A stretch of DNA of 64,000 bases from Thuidium tamariscinum (GCA_947034885.2 OX344756.2:16984098-17048097), one strand, 5' to 3'. Shown: positions 1-12,039, numbered from the stretch's first letter. The notes: generated from the sequence alone by a model not told the origin. Made by a program: numbers and translations.

Positions 1-1167
1 AGAAACCATTGCATTTCAACTTTGAAAATTTGTTACTAATCTCGCTAAGGTTCAAAAAATATGAAACAACTTGGGTTGGATGCCAATTCTACTTTTCTTC
101 TTATGAAAATTTACCAAAAAATGTTCCATGGAGTTTAGCTTCCCCCAAATGCAACTTGCTCTTAAAAGGTTGCTTTAAGAGTACACTACCCTATTCCCAA
201 AGTGGCCAATAGTTTCAAAACTCTATGCGTAGGGTAGTGCTTGAGGAGGAGGGGATTGTGGGAAAAAATGCATCGATAAGGAAGGTGGAGCCACGACGAG
301 GAGGCTCAATTCTTCTTGCAATCCCCAATCATGTGGACATTGTCTGATGTAAACTACTACTAGAAAATCAACAAAACATAATGAACATTCAAGGAGAAAA
401 TTAAATGTTGAATGAAAAAGGCATAGTGACCAATTATATGGGGAAATTTATGTAATTGGTCATTACGACATGATTGCAAACCAAAATCCCCTTGTAATTT
501 GAATGGGCAATTTGCTAGTGGTGGTTTACACAACAATGTAATGACATCAAAGAGTCAAAAAAATTGCTAGAAAAACTCTAGTTCTCTAAACTCTTCAATG
601 TTGAGAAGAAAGCCAAAAAAAATGTAAAAAAAGTGAATAAAGGGTGGTTGAAATATTAAGTGCCTATACATTGTTCTTCCCTTCTTCAAATTATGTTGTC
701 TTTTTCCAACATTAGAAAATAATCACACTTTTTTAAAAACTTTCTTCTACACTACAATGTACATTGAAAACATTCCAATGTTTCTTTTAATACCTTAGTG
801 TCTAAAAAGGTGTCAAAATATTTTGTATCATCCCAAATTAGCAATTACTTTGCAAAGTTTGAATTAGATTTAAGTGACACTTATGGATAAAATGGTAGAA
901 TTCAAACAATATTTAGTTTTTTTGAAATAAAAGGGAAGTTAGATCTTACTATCTTAGTGATACACTTAATATTTAGAATGTTGATGCATAGAAAGATATA
1001 CCATAGGGTCATGTTTATTGAAATTGAGTTGAAATTGTAACATTCAATATGAACTATGATAGTACCATTTTTATTGCATATAAAACACATTTGAGGAAGG
1101 TAAAATTAAATAGTAAACACTTCCAAAATGGAATAGATACATGTCAATTATAATAGTGAGGTTGTAG
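1..1167. other. AT-rich spacer, no gene seen
   Basis: Open frames here are short and have no recognisable domain or splice structure. The sequence is AT-rich with many homopolymer runs. I see no RNA gene and no terminal repeats of my own finding in this stretch. Confidence 0.6.
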
Positions 1168-1504
1168 CATTAGAGGGAATTTGAGCTTTTAGAAGACTGT
1201 GAATTCTCCAATACTCATAATGTTGCCACATCAACAATTTGAGGTGGTTAGGTGGCTTCCACACTAGATAATATTAATTGATTAATTATTTTAATTAAAT
1301 TTAAATATTTTACAATGTTTTTTTGAAAAAATATTTTTTGAAATCATTTTTTTAATACATTCTGAAATCTTTGGAAAAAATTTTATTAATTTTTTTTTAA
1401 TTCAAAAATTCATACCAACAAAAGTTGGTCTACAACATTGGGAACATTTTCAAGGAATGGCCTTGAAATACTCTATCAAAGGCCAAAAACTCCTCAATCT
1501 AATG
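1168..1504. repeat. MITE, CATTAGA...TCTAATG family, copy 1
   Basis: The left end reads CATTAGAGGGAATTTGAG and continues to TTAGAAGACTG. The right end is the inverted TCTAATG preceded by a CTCCTCAA-like stretch. The interior has the family's subterminal block of the GTGGTTAGGTGGC type, then a very AT-rich core. Four more copies occur at about 20.06, 26.75, 40.33 and 51.21 kb. This is a diverged copy. No clean target-site duplication is visible. Confidence 0.55.
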
Positions 1505-1882
1505 CAAAAAATCTAAACTCCAATACATATGCTTGAATTTTTTCCTTAAAAAAACTTGTAAAAAATGAGTTTAGAAACAACAAGCATTCTCACCTTTACA
1601 TTACCATTACCATGGGAATAACAAGGACTTTGTTATTTTAGGGAATATTTGTGTTTTTTCATTAAAAAGGATTCTCACTTTTACATTACCAATACTATAA
1701 CAATGCATAAAATCTTCTATAAGAGTCTAAATGTATTCTATGAAGAAAAAATGACTCAAAATAAAATGATTTATTATATTTTTGCTTTCCTATCTATGTT
1801 CTTAATATCAAATTCTTTAATTTTTTTATTATATCTTATAATTAGGAGATTCCACATTTTCTCAAATACAATTTTGGGACAT
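1505..1882. other. AT-rich spacer, no gene seen
   Basis: No supported gene. The open frame in 1649-1897 has no recognisable domain and overlaps the end of a repeat. Confidence 0.5.
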
Positions 1883-2145
1883 TTGAGTTATTTGTAAAGT
1901 CCCCCCCACTTTGGGCATGACTTTTTTTGAAGTTGAGAAGGCAACTATAGTTGAAGCGTCAAACTTTTTTGCAAGATACTTATGTCATACAACTTCAAAA
2001 GTAGGGACCAAACTTTTTTAGGCACCATTTTGATGGAAAAATAAGTTTCATACCCACTTTTATTTTGACTTTTTTAACTCAACTGGCTTTTTCACAAAAC
2101 TCATGGGTTTAAACCCCGGTTTAGGGTACTTTACGAATAAGTCAA
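1883..2145. repeat. MITE with 18-20 bp inverted ends, copy 1
   Basis: The left end TTGAGTTATTTGTAAAGT and the right end ACTTTACGAATAAGTCAA are inverted repeats with few mismatches. The interior, including a run of C followed by ACTTTGGGC and the stretch TTTAAACCCCGG, matches 44025-44288 in reverse orientation over its whole length. This is one short non-autonomous element present twice. The superfamily is not assigned. Confidence 0.7.
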
Positions 2146-2820
2146 TTGTCCAAATAATTTAAGAATTTTTAAAGCATTTCATTATACAAGACAAGAGCAA
2201 TTATTTTACAATAACAAGGACTTCTATAATAAATATAGTTATTAGAAAGATACTCTATAGAAGAGATATTTCTTTTTAGAATTCATTTAATAGGTGGATC
2301 ATCAATAAATGATAGTAGGGTCATCCATAAATTTAACACATTACACATTGAAAAGAAATAGAATGAACACACAAAAAGATGGATTTAATAATGATACATA
2401 TTCAATGACTTCTTCCAATAGTATTTTTTACACGTGGTTTATCAATTTTGTTAACTTTGTAGTATTAATTGCATGTCCTATTTTGACAATTATATTAATT
2501 TGATGTGCTAATAGATGAGCAAATTACTATACAAACTGAATATTTTCACCTACTTTAGTGTGTATCACTAAGCTAAAATGTCTACCACCATTTGGTGCAA
2601 AATTCCTAAATCATTCCATTTCTTGAAGATTCTTAATTATCATTTTACTTGAATTGACGCTAATCTTGTAAAACTAGCACATATTTAATTCTAAGGCCAA
2701 AAATTATGTCATGAATGTACTTAATCTACAAATGGTATAAATTTATATTTCAAATTGCATGTTCTAATAGATGTCAAAGTAATGGAATAGTGCCAAGATG
2801 ATGGAATCAACATTAATTTT
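2146..2820. other. AT-rich spacer, no gene seen
   Basis: No supported gene or terminal repeat. The short open frame at 2309-2503 has no recognisable domain. Confidence 0.5.
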
Positions 2821-3222
2821 GCCAATTTCACTCATCTTCTTTTACCATTTAAAATCCATATTTGATAGAGTAGGGCTATAAGATAGTCAACAATACATGA
2901 CTCTACAATTTGAAGTAGTCTACCAACTACTTCTAAATTCTTGTGTACAATCTTTTTTTGGTAGTTTATGATTTTCAATTGAGAAATAGCTAGCATGGAG
3001 ATCATTTTTAATTTGAATCATATTCATGCCAATTTCACTCATCTTCTTTTACCATTTAAAATCCATATTTGATAGAGTAGGGCTATAAGATAGTCAACAA
3101 TACATGACTCTACAATTTGAAGTAGTCTACCAACTACTTCTAAATTCTTGTGTACAATCTTTTTTTGGTAGTTTATGATTTTCAATTGAGAAATAGCTAG
3201 CATGGAGATCATTTTTAATTTG
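2821..3222. repeat. Direct tandem duplication, unit about 207 bp
   Basis: The block 2821-3015 is repeated almost perfectly at 3028-3222, offset by 207 bases. The flank GAATCATATTCATGC follows the first copy directly, but follows the second only after about 50 extra bases. This suggests a duplication with a small internal deletion. The open frame on the minus strand across the junction is a by-product. Confidence 0.85.
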
Positions 3223-3489
3223 GTGAAGCACTGTCTTTCTATATTCATTTGTCTTTCAAACCAAAACACACTTTTGAATCATATTCATGCACTTCTCATT
3301 ACAATTTGGCACCTCAATCATCCACACCTAAGAGAAATAGAATTTTTTGACAAAAATAGATTATTTTTATTTGATTAAAAGTAGACAATTCTTTTGAAAT
3401 TGTGCAATCTAATCCTATGGAGCATAAAAAAGGAATTTCTTTTGTAGTGTACAGTGGGGTACAATTTGTTTACAAATTTTAGCATTCCT

Positions 3490-4020
3490 AGTGAAAGAAA
3501 TTTCATTGTTGCCAACTTTAACACCCTCCCGAGGGCTAAAAAATTGTTTTTTTACCATGAAAATTTATCTACAAGATCATCTATATGTTGTTAACATACT
3601 TGCCATATTTCAAGACCAAAAGATTTACAAAAAAAAAGATATTCAAAATCTACCAACATGTATAGTTGTGAGAAAAGTTTCACTATTAACTTACCAACTT
3701 TGCCACCCTCCCTTAGATTGAATTTCTTTTTTCAGGCCATGAAATTTTTTCATGAGAGAAATTCTATGTTAATGATATATTTACCAATTTCAAATCTAAA
3801 ATATTTACACAAGAGAAGATATTCAAAATCTACCAACATATGTAGTTGTAAGAGACAATTTCACTATTGTCAACTTTGCCACCCTCTTAAGGATTGAAAT
3901 TCTTTTGTTGCCATAAATTTTTTTGTCATGGAATCATCTCTATGTCAAATTTTTAATTCAAAAGACTCACACAAAGAAAGACTATTTAAAATATACCAAC
4001 ATGTATAGTTGTAAGAATGA
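3490..4020. repeat. Three diverged tandem units of about 180 bp
   Basis: Landmarks recur in order. CCAACTTTAACACCCTCCC (about 3513), CCAACTTTGCCACCCTCCC (about 3695) and TCAACTTTGCCACCCTC (about 3870) are each followed by a CATGAAA/TTTTTT stretch, a CATCTATATG-like stretch, and then a block containing AAAATCTACCAACATGTATA. The period is about 180 bp. Open frames here are repeat artefacts. Confidence 0.75.
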
Positions 4021-4701
4021 TTTCTTACATCGATGTCAAAATCGTGACATTCATGAGCACAAAGCTATAAAAGCTAAGGCTCATGTAAATTTACAGTTTA
4101 AGTTGCAAGCCTTATCAAAATACCAACCAAGAATTTAACAAAATTGATAATCATGGTGAAATTGCACTTTTTAGATACTTGTCACAACCTCTATTCTTTG
4201 ATTTATGACCTTGCTTGTTTGAATTGTGAGGTTGCTACTATGTGAGCCTAAGAGTGAGTCCATGAGCTTAATAGACTACATACCTATGATATAGGTGTCT
4301 ATACTATAGAAACTTTCTATAATTATAGTACAACTATACTACCAGAATAGAAGTTCAAGGCTCACATGCTTATATGTTCATGCTCACATGTTAGCATCAT
4401 TGAATTTGACAAAGCCAAAAAGTATTTCATTAACAATTCCAAATTTTAACAAAATACTTTACCTTCTTTTTTTAAATTGACCTTGTAAGAATGGGTTGGT
4501 CTTCTTGGAAATCATGCTTTTAGAAATTGTGGGAATCATCTACTTTTAAAAATTCAAAAATATTCATTGGAGACCAAACAATTGTTCATGACCTCACCTT
4601 TTTGTACAAAATTTCAAAGATGAACAATTGTAGTTGTATCTTACATACAATAATATTCTATCATCCATCAAATACATAATGTCTATAGTGGCGTTATAGG
4701 A
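4021..4701. other. AT-rich spacer, no gene seen
   Basis: No supported gene. I could not place element termini here. Confidence 0.5.
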
Positions 4702-4705
4702 TTAA

Positions 4706-4926
4706 CCCTTGAACGATAGATTGGTGGCCATGAAAATTGTGCATTTTGATACATGTGACATCACCTACTTTGAATAAGTCAAATATATTCATTGGAAGTC
4801 AAAATATTGTACAAGATCTCCCCTTTCCACCCTTAATATAGAGGATGAATAGTTACACTTTTGTCCTTCAAGGAAAGATTCTTTGTCATTCTTTAGCTAC
4901 AAAACTTCCTTGTTGATGTTTAAGGG
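4706..4926. mobile_element. TTAA-flanked MITE, short subfamily, copy 1
   Basis: The element is bounded by TTAA at 4702-4705 and 4927-4930. It starts CCCTTGAACGATAG and ends TTGATGTTTAAGGG. The interior matches 7743-7942 and, in reverse, 37679-37892 (blocks such as ATTGGAAGTCAAAATATT and GAGGATGAATAGTT). Ends in CCC with a TTAA target are known features of the piggyBac superfamily. Assignment to it is inference because no transposase is encoded. Confidence 0.6.
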
Positions 4927-5074
4927 TTAAATCAAAATCATAGTTCCTCTGAATTTGTACAAGTACTTCTCATCCCTGCTAGTAACAACATAAGTTAAGT
5001 TTTGAGTTAAGTATAGAAATACAACACATGACATTTATCTTGCACTGGATAACAAACAAAATTAATTGGCCAAA

Positions 5075-5370
5075 CATAACATTCAGTAGCAGCCTATCAC
5101 ACTCCCTCCCAGCAGATGAAATGGTGTGGAATATTCCACACCATTTAGTAACTAAAGTTGCAAACTTCAAGAAATGTTAGATGAAATTAGGTGATGGGGA
5201 CTTCACAAAGGGAAAGGTAGTCCTTCTATGGACTAAGGGCAAAACACCCATTCCCGTCCATATGTAGCAGGGGTGCACATTTTTCTTTGAAAAATGTGCA
5301 CCCCTGCTACATATGGACGGGAATGGATACATGGACGGGAATGGATGTTCCCACCTTACTGAATGTTATG
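5075..5370. mobile_element. MITE, CATAACATT family, copy 1, interrupted
   Basis: The left inverted repeat CATAACATTCAGTAGC lies at 5075-5090. The right end CTGAATGTTATG lies at 5359-5370. A second element (5236-5356) is inserted in the right terminal repeat. The interior holds a perfect palindrome around GTGGAATATTCCAC, and a block ending TCCTTCTATGG that matches 20778-20950 in reverse. Confidence 0.75.
5236..5356. mobile_element. TA-flanked palindromic foldback element, copy 1
   Basis: It lies between TA at 5234-5235 and TA at 5357-5358 and begins AGGGCAAAACACCC. The core is a near-perfect hairpin in which CATATGTAGCAGGGGTGCAC is mirrored after a 3-4 base loop. The same element lies at 19736-19874, also flanked by TA. 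A TA target duplication with a fully palindromic body is typical of Tc1/mariner-derived MITEs. That assignment is inference. Confidence 0.8.
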
Positions 5371-5560
5371 AACATTTTGCTGTAAACCTCATATTTATCA
5401 TTTCAGTGAAATTATTTCTGGCTACCACTTACCAGGTTGGAAATTGGAAATGTCAAAATTCAACCATGCCTTATAAGGTGGGTAGTGAGGCAGAAGTACC
5501 ATGAGGCTTCACTACCCCACCCCTCCTCAATTTAAAATTTAAAACTTTTCATTCCCCTCC

Positions 5561-5756
5561 CATAACATTTAGTAGCATGTTGTGGCACTACTTTCCTTCT
5601 ATGATGAAGGATGTGGCATATTCCACATCCCAACAGCCTCTCCATCTTCCACATGTTCACTTCCTTCAGTAGTTACTGATGAAACACTGTAAGTTGGGGT
5701 GTTGAATATTTCACACCCTCCAAAGACAGTGCCAACCAATGCTACTAAATGTTATG
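5561..5756. mobile_element. MITE, CATAACATT family, copy 2
   Basis: The terminal inverted repeats CATAACATTTAGTAGC (5561-5576) and GCTACTAAATGTTATG (5741-5756) match perfectly. CCCTCC immediately flanks both sides and may be a target duplication. The interior has a diverged form of the family's GTGGAATATTCCAC palindrome. Confidence 0.75.
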
Positions 5757-6389
5757 CCCTCCATTCTCATCACCCCCTCACCCCCTTCTTTTTCTTGTAA
5801 TTTACAGAAGCCAATGTAATTGACAATCAATATGGGATTTTCAATCCCATATTTAGTATTCATATCCTTATTCAATATCCGTATCCAGTATTATATTCAT
5901 ATCTAAACTCATATCCATATTCAATATTCTCTACATATTTATATAAAATATTATATTCATACTCAGTATTTTATATTTGTATCCAAAGTCATATTTGGAT
6001 AGCTCTAATTAAATCTCACAAGATCAATGGCTTACGATTTTTTGAGAAATTAACGGCAATTTTGAAGGCCAGTATTTTTTTTTGAAACAATCAATAGCCT
6101 CCAAATTTTTTGAGAGGGGGAGGGGAGGGGGAGGGGGAAGGGGGGAGACTAATGCAAACCAGGGTGGGTGCCATCTTCTGAGAGGATAGTAAGGTGGGTT
6201 TTTTGGTTACTAAACTGAAGGCATTTGCAGATCCCTGTTTGGTTATCCTGAAGGGAGATAGACACTGGCCAAGCAGGAGGTAATTTTTTCTACATGTGTA
6301 ATTTGTATGTGTGTCTAGGCTGTGACCATTGTGATTGATGCTTGGAAAGGGGGCCCAACTCAACCACAAAACGGGGGCAACTCTTAATC
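5757..6389. repeat. Degenerate ATATCC-rich repeat plus purine tract
   Basis: From about 5790 to 6000 there are irregular repeats of TATTCATATCC/ATCCATATTC. A GCCTCCAAATTTTTTGAG block and a G-rich tract (6114-6145) follow. The pattern recurs in reverse complement at 13300-13560 (ATACAAATACAAATATG, CAAGCCATTGAT). No gene is supported. Confidence 0.45.
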
Positions 6390-7000
6390 CTTAAGGGAGG
6401 AGGCTCAGAAACCGCTCATCTAAGGGCTGGTCTGCCTTTTTCATATATCTCCTGAGATGGAAATATTTTTAGTTTATTTTTCAGTCAAAGAGAAATAGAT
6501 GAGGAATCTAACACAAGTCGTTTCATATTTTTTGAAGCATTATTGAATTAGTTATGCATTTTTAAATACAATCCGGTATAGGTTCCTATTTGTGATCATA
6601 GGCCCTTGGAAACCCATCCATGCATAGTTTGAAAAAAAATCAGGGCTTGTTCAAAAACTAGCATTGCAACATGTGTAAAGTAATTGAAATGGTTTCTAAA
6701 AGTGTCCCTTTCTAAATGTGAAATGAATGCTTGATTTAATCATTATTTCAGATTTTGCAATACTTGTAAGAAGGTAGTTTGACAAGGAATTATAATTTTG
6801 AATTAAATTAGTAAACACCTAGCCACTTAGTTAGGAATGAACCAAGTGTGGTTCTTAAACCATCCATTGAAGAAGTATAAACAAATCTCATCAAGCTCCA
6901 TTGTAATCCAAAGTTCATTTTTCCAAAATTCACATGTTCATTTCAGAGCCCCTATTGGATGATTGAAAATGCCTGCTTGATTTTAGAGCCCTCTCCTATA
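6390..7000 (+). repeat. Dispersed repeat with AGGAGG(T/C)TCAGAAACC start, copy 1
   Basis: About 600 bp matching 10125-10745 in the same orientation and 14240-14820 in reverse. Shared landmarks are GAGGCTCAGAAACCGCTC, GAGAAATAGATGAGGAATCT, CATTGCAACATGTG and GAACCA.GT..G...T followed by CATTGAAGAAGTA. A fragment of the same end appears in reverse at about 22617-22645. It is non-coding and of unknown class. Confidence 0.65.
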
Positions 7001-7738
7001 CTCCTTAATGCCAGGGGAGCCATTTCGTAGCTTTCGACTCCCTTCGCCGGACCAGTAGAAGGCCTAGAAGGCCTCAAACAGTAGTTTTTCCACCCCTTTT
7101 TTTTCAATGATCTTTCATGTTGAGCTACGAAGAGTGTCCTATTGAATTCTTAGTGTAATTGATGTTTTTTTTCATGTAGTTGTGAAGTAATTAAGAAAAA
7201 CGGATGGCAATATTTGCCATTTTAGTGTATTTTGAGAAATTGAGTAAATTTGAAATTTCTCCTTGAAAATAACATTTTTTGAATTTGAGTGCAACTAATG
7301 AAATGGAGGTCCTCTACTCTAGTTTCTTCTCCAATTGCAATTTTGGAAAAATTTGGAAAATTGAAGATTTTATTGGAGCTTGAACTTTGGCTTTATTTTT
7401 AATGTCCACTGTATTCTAATTATAGATGTATATAGAAAATCAATTTACACCATGATGTTTTCCACTGTAATGTTCACACATGGTGAAATTTTCAGATTTT
7501 TTGAGATTATTTTCTAGTTGATATGATTTTTTCTTCAATTTTTCTTCAAAAAATTTCAGAAAATACAATTTTTGTCAAAAAAAATCTGAAATTTCTGTGA
7601 AGTATAGAGGACATGTAGTTTCATCTCTAAAAAATAAAAAATAAAAAATTCCATACACATCTCGTTACAAAATGGCAACAAACTAAGTGACGGATTGTGA
7701 GGTCTGAAACTAGTGGTTATCGGCTTGGCGTTTCAGGG
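7001..7738. other. AT-rich spacer, no gene seen
   Basis: No supported gene. There is a mildly GC-richer patch at 7010-7080 (GCTTTCGACTCCCTTCGCC) that I cannot assign. Confidence 0.5.
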
Positions 7739-7742
7739 TTAA

Positions 7743-7942
7743 AGGATGGACTAGTGACCTTAGATATTATGGGAATCACTAGTTTAAGGAAATTCAAAAG
7801 CACTCATTGGTAGTCAAAAATACTACAAAATATTTCCTCTCTCCACACAAAGTTTTGAGGATGCATAGTTGCACTTTAGTCCTACATAAAAAGATTTCAT
7901 GCCATCCATTGGACACAAAACGTCTCCCTTGATGTTTAAGGG
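7743..7942. mobile_element. TTAA-flanked MITE, short subfamily, copy 2
   Basis: TTAA lies at 7739-7742 and 7943-7946. The right end GATGTTTAAGGG is identical to copy 1 and the interior aligns throughout. The left end has lost the CCCTTGAAC stretch. Confidence 0.5.
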
Positions 7943-7946
7943 TTAA

Positions 7947-9069
7947 ACTATAAGGCCTAAAGACAAGTAGAATGGATTTTGTACTATAGCGTGCATGAGA
8001 AAAGAAAAGAAATTAATATCCTATTTTAAATGCCTAGTGCACATTAGACTTTTATAGAAAGCAAAAGGATACTAATGTGCAATTGCAAGCTAATTTTGAA
8101 ATATGATCTTAACAATAAATACACCACGTGATCTTCAATTCAACTCTAAATACAAGATTCTCAATGGCAACTACAATGATCCCTTTTCCCACATGTTGCA
8201 CACTTGACAATTCTCATTGATTTCGTGGAAGCAAAACTAAAGACTAAACAGTTCAAAAGAACTCTATTTTGAACCAAAAAGGAGCTTAACCATAGAAGGG
8301 CCCACAAGTCCTTTGTAGCCATATAGTGCATTATAAATATTGTGATATTTGATTAAAAAAAACATTGACTAAATACTTTTCAACACAGAATACATTATTG
8401 ATAATGATAGTATGTAAATAACATTGTCTCACAATTCATATATTAATCACAATTGAAAAATCTTGAAGCTAAATATAGGTTGGCTAAATATGGGCCATAT
8501 AGAAAAACTCCAAGGCCTCCTAGGATTAATCTTTTTAGCTTTGGTTTTTGTTGTTCTTAGGAAAAGAAACTCCACTTTCCTCGCATTTTATACTTAATTC
8601 AAGAATACCAAATGGCATTAGCAAAGTTTGTAGAGGTGATCACTAGTTGTGGTACCAAAGTTAAAATCAATGGGCCAAATTCATAGATTTTGAATCAATG
8701 GTGCTAGTATGTGAGTATGAAAATGTGAGCATGTGAGCATGTGAGCCTAGATTTTATGTATATATATATAACACCAACATTGAAGGTGTTTATAACATAA
8801 ACACCTATAATATAAATAGAATATAACCAAAGAATTTTTTTTTTAAAAGACACTTTTACCATAGATGTATAGTCTTTTAGGCTCATGGGCTTATACTTCT
8901 AGGCTCACACAATAGCACCCCTCGATTTTGAATTAGAGCACAGTCATTTGTTTTTTGGAGCTTTGAGAGCTCAATCATCACATTTCTAAATGATCTAATA
9001 ATTAATTGGAACTATTACAATGTGATGTATAGACAAGTACATTAACATGGTCATCTTGGTCAATTTTAC
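7947..9069. other. AT-rich spacer, no gene seen
   Basis: No supported gene. A TATATATATA run lies near 8759-8769. Short open frames have no domain or splice structure. Confidence 0.5.
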
Positions 9070-9073
9070 TTAA

Positions 9074-9643
9074 TCCCTAAAATCCCGAGGCACCAAGATC
9101 TAGTGTTTGCAAAACTTTGAAGTTAAATAAAACCTAGCCAAATTGCTATTTTTAGTAGTTTATATTTATGAAAAGTTCTTTTTGAAGTCTAATTTCAATG
9201 TCAAAAATCTGATTTGGAAAATTAATGATAGTAATTTTTCTATTCAAGATTTTGTGCAAGGGTATCCATTGCAATCTTGACTTTCCGTAGTGTTGGAAGT
9301 TCTTGAAAATGAGCCTCAAATACACTAGATCTTGAAGAAAAAATGACATTCAAAATTCATTTACAAAAATTGTAGAATAGATTTTGAGAAGCCATACATT
9401 GATTGGAGTTATGCATGTTAGGTTCTTTAACCTCATAATTTTTTTGTCACCAACTTTTCAGATTTGACTTGTGAAAAGAGGATAGAAAGACTTCACATCT
9501 TTTGTAGTTTTTACACCCTCATGGTCAAACATTATAATCTTTCTCTCCATAAATAAAATGATACAACTTATCAAAATGTTAGCATTTTGTTCAATTTAGA
9601 ACAAATTCCAAAAAACTCAAAACAGGCCTTGGATATTTAGGGG
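9074..9643. mobile_element. TTAA-flanked element, 570 bp
   Basis: TTAA lies at 9070-9073 and 9644-9647. The left end TCCCTAAAATCCCGAGGC mirrors the right end GCCTTGGATATTTAGGGG. No open frame of note. The size and ends fit the other TTAA-bounded elements of the window. Confidence 0.5.
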
Positions 9644-9647
9644 TTAA

Positions 9648-10124
9648 CTGGTGCCTATAATTATGGGTATCCATGTTGTGACATTCATCTGCCGCACTAC
9701 AAGAGAAGGGTATATATGTGCTTTAAGTGTGATTTTAAGTGAAAAAATGCATATTGAAAGGTCGTATATTTTTAGTAATATTTCCTTAAATTCATGTGTC
9801 TAGGAATTGCATTATTATACATGACTAAAAGGTTAGAACTTGTCTTTTTAGCACAAACGTGCATGACTTATAAGTCAAGAAGCATTGCCACATGAATTGT
9901 ACAGTTTTCATTGCATGTCAACACTTGTTGAATTTTCCTGTTTTGTGAACACCCACCTTGTAACCAATTGCTTTGAGTCAACTTCCAAAAGTCAAGCATT
10001 ATACATATCTTTCATATAAGCAATGCATGAAGCTAAAACATTTTGCATTCAAAACCCGCTTCATTTATTGTAATGTGTTTTTAATATCACAATTTTTTCT
10101 CTAAGAGGTGTTCACTGCACTTCT
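9648..10124. other. AT-rich spacer, no gene seen
   Basis: No supported gene or terminal repeat. Confidence 0.45.
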
Positions 10125-10745
10125 CATCAGTGTAACTAAGGGAGGAGGTTCAGAAACCACTCACTTTAGGTCTGCCTTTTTCATGTATTTTCTTAGATGG
10201 GAATATTTTTAGCTCATTTTTTAGTCAAAGAGAAATAGATGAAGAATCTTACACAAGTTGTTTCATAATTTTCAAGCATTTATGAATAATTTATGAATTT
10301 TCAAACACAATCTGGCATAGGACCCTATTTGTGATTAATAGGCCTTGAAAACCCACACATGCTTGGTTTAAAAAATAATCAATGGCTTTGTTTGAAAACT
10401 AACATTGCAACATGTGAAAAGTAATAGAGATGGTTTCTAAATGCGACCCTTTCTAAAACTAAAATGAATGCTACGAGTCAATCATTATTTCAACTTTTTT
10501 AACATTTGTAAGAAGATAGTTGGATGTCCAATTCTTATTTTGAAAAAAATTAGTAGACACCTATCCACTTAGTTAGAAATGAACCCATTTTGGATCTCAA
10601 GCTATCCATTGAAGAAGTAAAAAACAACTCTTACATACTTTGATGTAATAAGAGTCCATTTTTCCACAATTTCATATCCATTTCACAGCCTCCTATTGGA
10701 TAGTTTGAAAAGCCCACACTATTTTTGAGCCCTCTCCAATAGTTT
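10125..10745 (+). repeat. Dispersed repeat with AGGAGG(T/C)TCAGAAACC start, copy 2
   Basis: Same orientation and order of landmarks as 6390-7000: GAGGTTCAGAAACCACTC, GAGAAATAGATGAAGAATCT, CATTGCAACATGTG and TATCCATTGAAGAAGTA. Confidence 0.65.
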
Positions 10746-11121
10746 GCAAGCCAGAGCAAGGTGCAAGCTTGAAGCTTGTTGCTCTTTGAAGCAGGTCAGT
10801 CATATTGATGATAGACCTCAGTGGAGAGACTTGGGTCATAACATATACCTTCTCCTTTCTCCTTTGAATTTTATCTGCAAGTTATACATGAAAAATTACA
10901 AGTCTTTTACTATGATGAAGTTCTAAGAAAAACTTTGAGAGCATACAAGATTTCAAAAGGAAGAGTTGAACTGTAGTAAAATGAATATCCTTTAAATTTG
11001 GAGTTTGAAAGTTCTTGTTCAATAGTTTTAAGGCAATTGTCAAGAACATTATGGGCATCCATTGCTCCAAGTACATCCACTGTTTGGGAGACTAAATGCC
11101 TTGTTCAGTAGCGAAGTGAAA
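10746..11121. other. Spacer, no gene seen
   Basis: No supported gene. Open frames on both strands overlap and have no domain. Confidence 0.45.
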
Positions 11122-11125
11122 TTAA

Positions 11126-12008
11126 CCCCTAAAGGTTTTTGACTATGTTTTTACCAAAATTACTTCAAAACTGTCATTTCTAGGACAACTATCAAAAAAA
11201 TATTTTTGAAATAATATAACCATATGATCTTTTTGTGCACTTGTTTGAAAAGATGTAGAAATTTTTTTAGAGAGTTTTGCCATATTGATGGCAAGATATT
11301 AGTGTTTGAAAATCCAGGCAACTGCACTTCAAAAGGCCACATTTGTATGAAAAAATGTTTAAAATGGTTGTTACTCTTTGGATTCATTCTTCAATTCAAG
11401 TTGGCTACATGCTTGAAAATTTTCAAATCATTTGGAATTGTACATGTACAAAAAAAATAGTAAATAGAAAGAAGTAGAGAATGATTCAAAATACTAAATT
11501 GTTAACAATTTATTTATTGAATTGAAAAATGCCAATCCCAATGGTTCAAATGTTGTAATAAACAATCTATATCCAATGTTTTTGTTTTGTTTTCAAAAAT
11601 ATTGAAAAATGAGTAAAATAAAGGACTTCAAAGTTTATTTTAGAGTAGATAATCCATTACTACCCACAAACTAAAATTCTTCATAACTTTTGACTCATTA
11701 ATCCAAATGGAATGATTCAAAGCTTTCCAAGTATATATAAATCTATAAAACCAATTTCAAATTTCTATTTTTAAAGAAAGTAATTTTTTATGATTTGCCC
11801 GAATTGCATGAGTTGAGAAACAAACAACATATTATGCGATAACTTTTCCACCATATAGTCAAAAGTCACGAAAATTGTTGGGCTTTAAAGATACTCCTTG
11901 TCCACACCTTCTATTAAAGTTTGGTTTCAAAATATGGAAATCTCTAGTCACAAATACCTGCCCCAAATTGCTACATTGCCAAAAAGGGCACTTTGGTCCT
12001 TTACGGGT
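11126..12008 (+). mobile_element. TTAA-flanked element, long subfamily, copy 1
   Basis: TTAA lies at 11122-11125 and 12009-12012. The element starts CCCCTAAAGGTTTTTGACT and ends CTTTGGTCCTTTACGGG. The body shares the landmark CATTAATCCAAATGGAATG with 14825-15458, 38.4 kb and (in reverse) 23539-24479. Open frames are short and unrelated to a transposase, so it is non-autonomous. Confidence 0.6.
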
Positions 12009-12039
12009 TTAAAAACTTCATGAGTTCTAGAAAGGTAGA

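Noticed and set aside
2821..3222. Possible CRISPR-like direct repeat
   Set aside because: There are only two long adjacent copies with no spacers, which is an ordinary tandem duplication.
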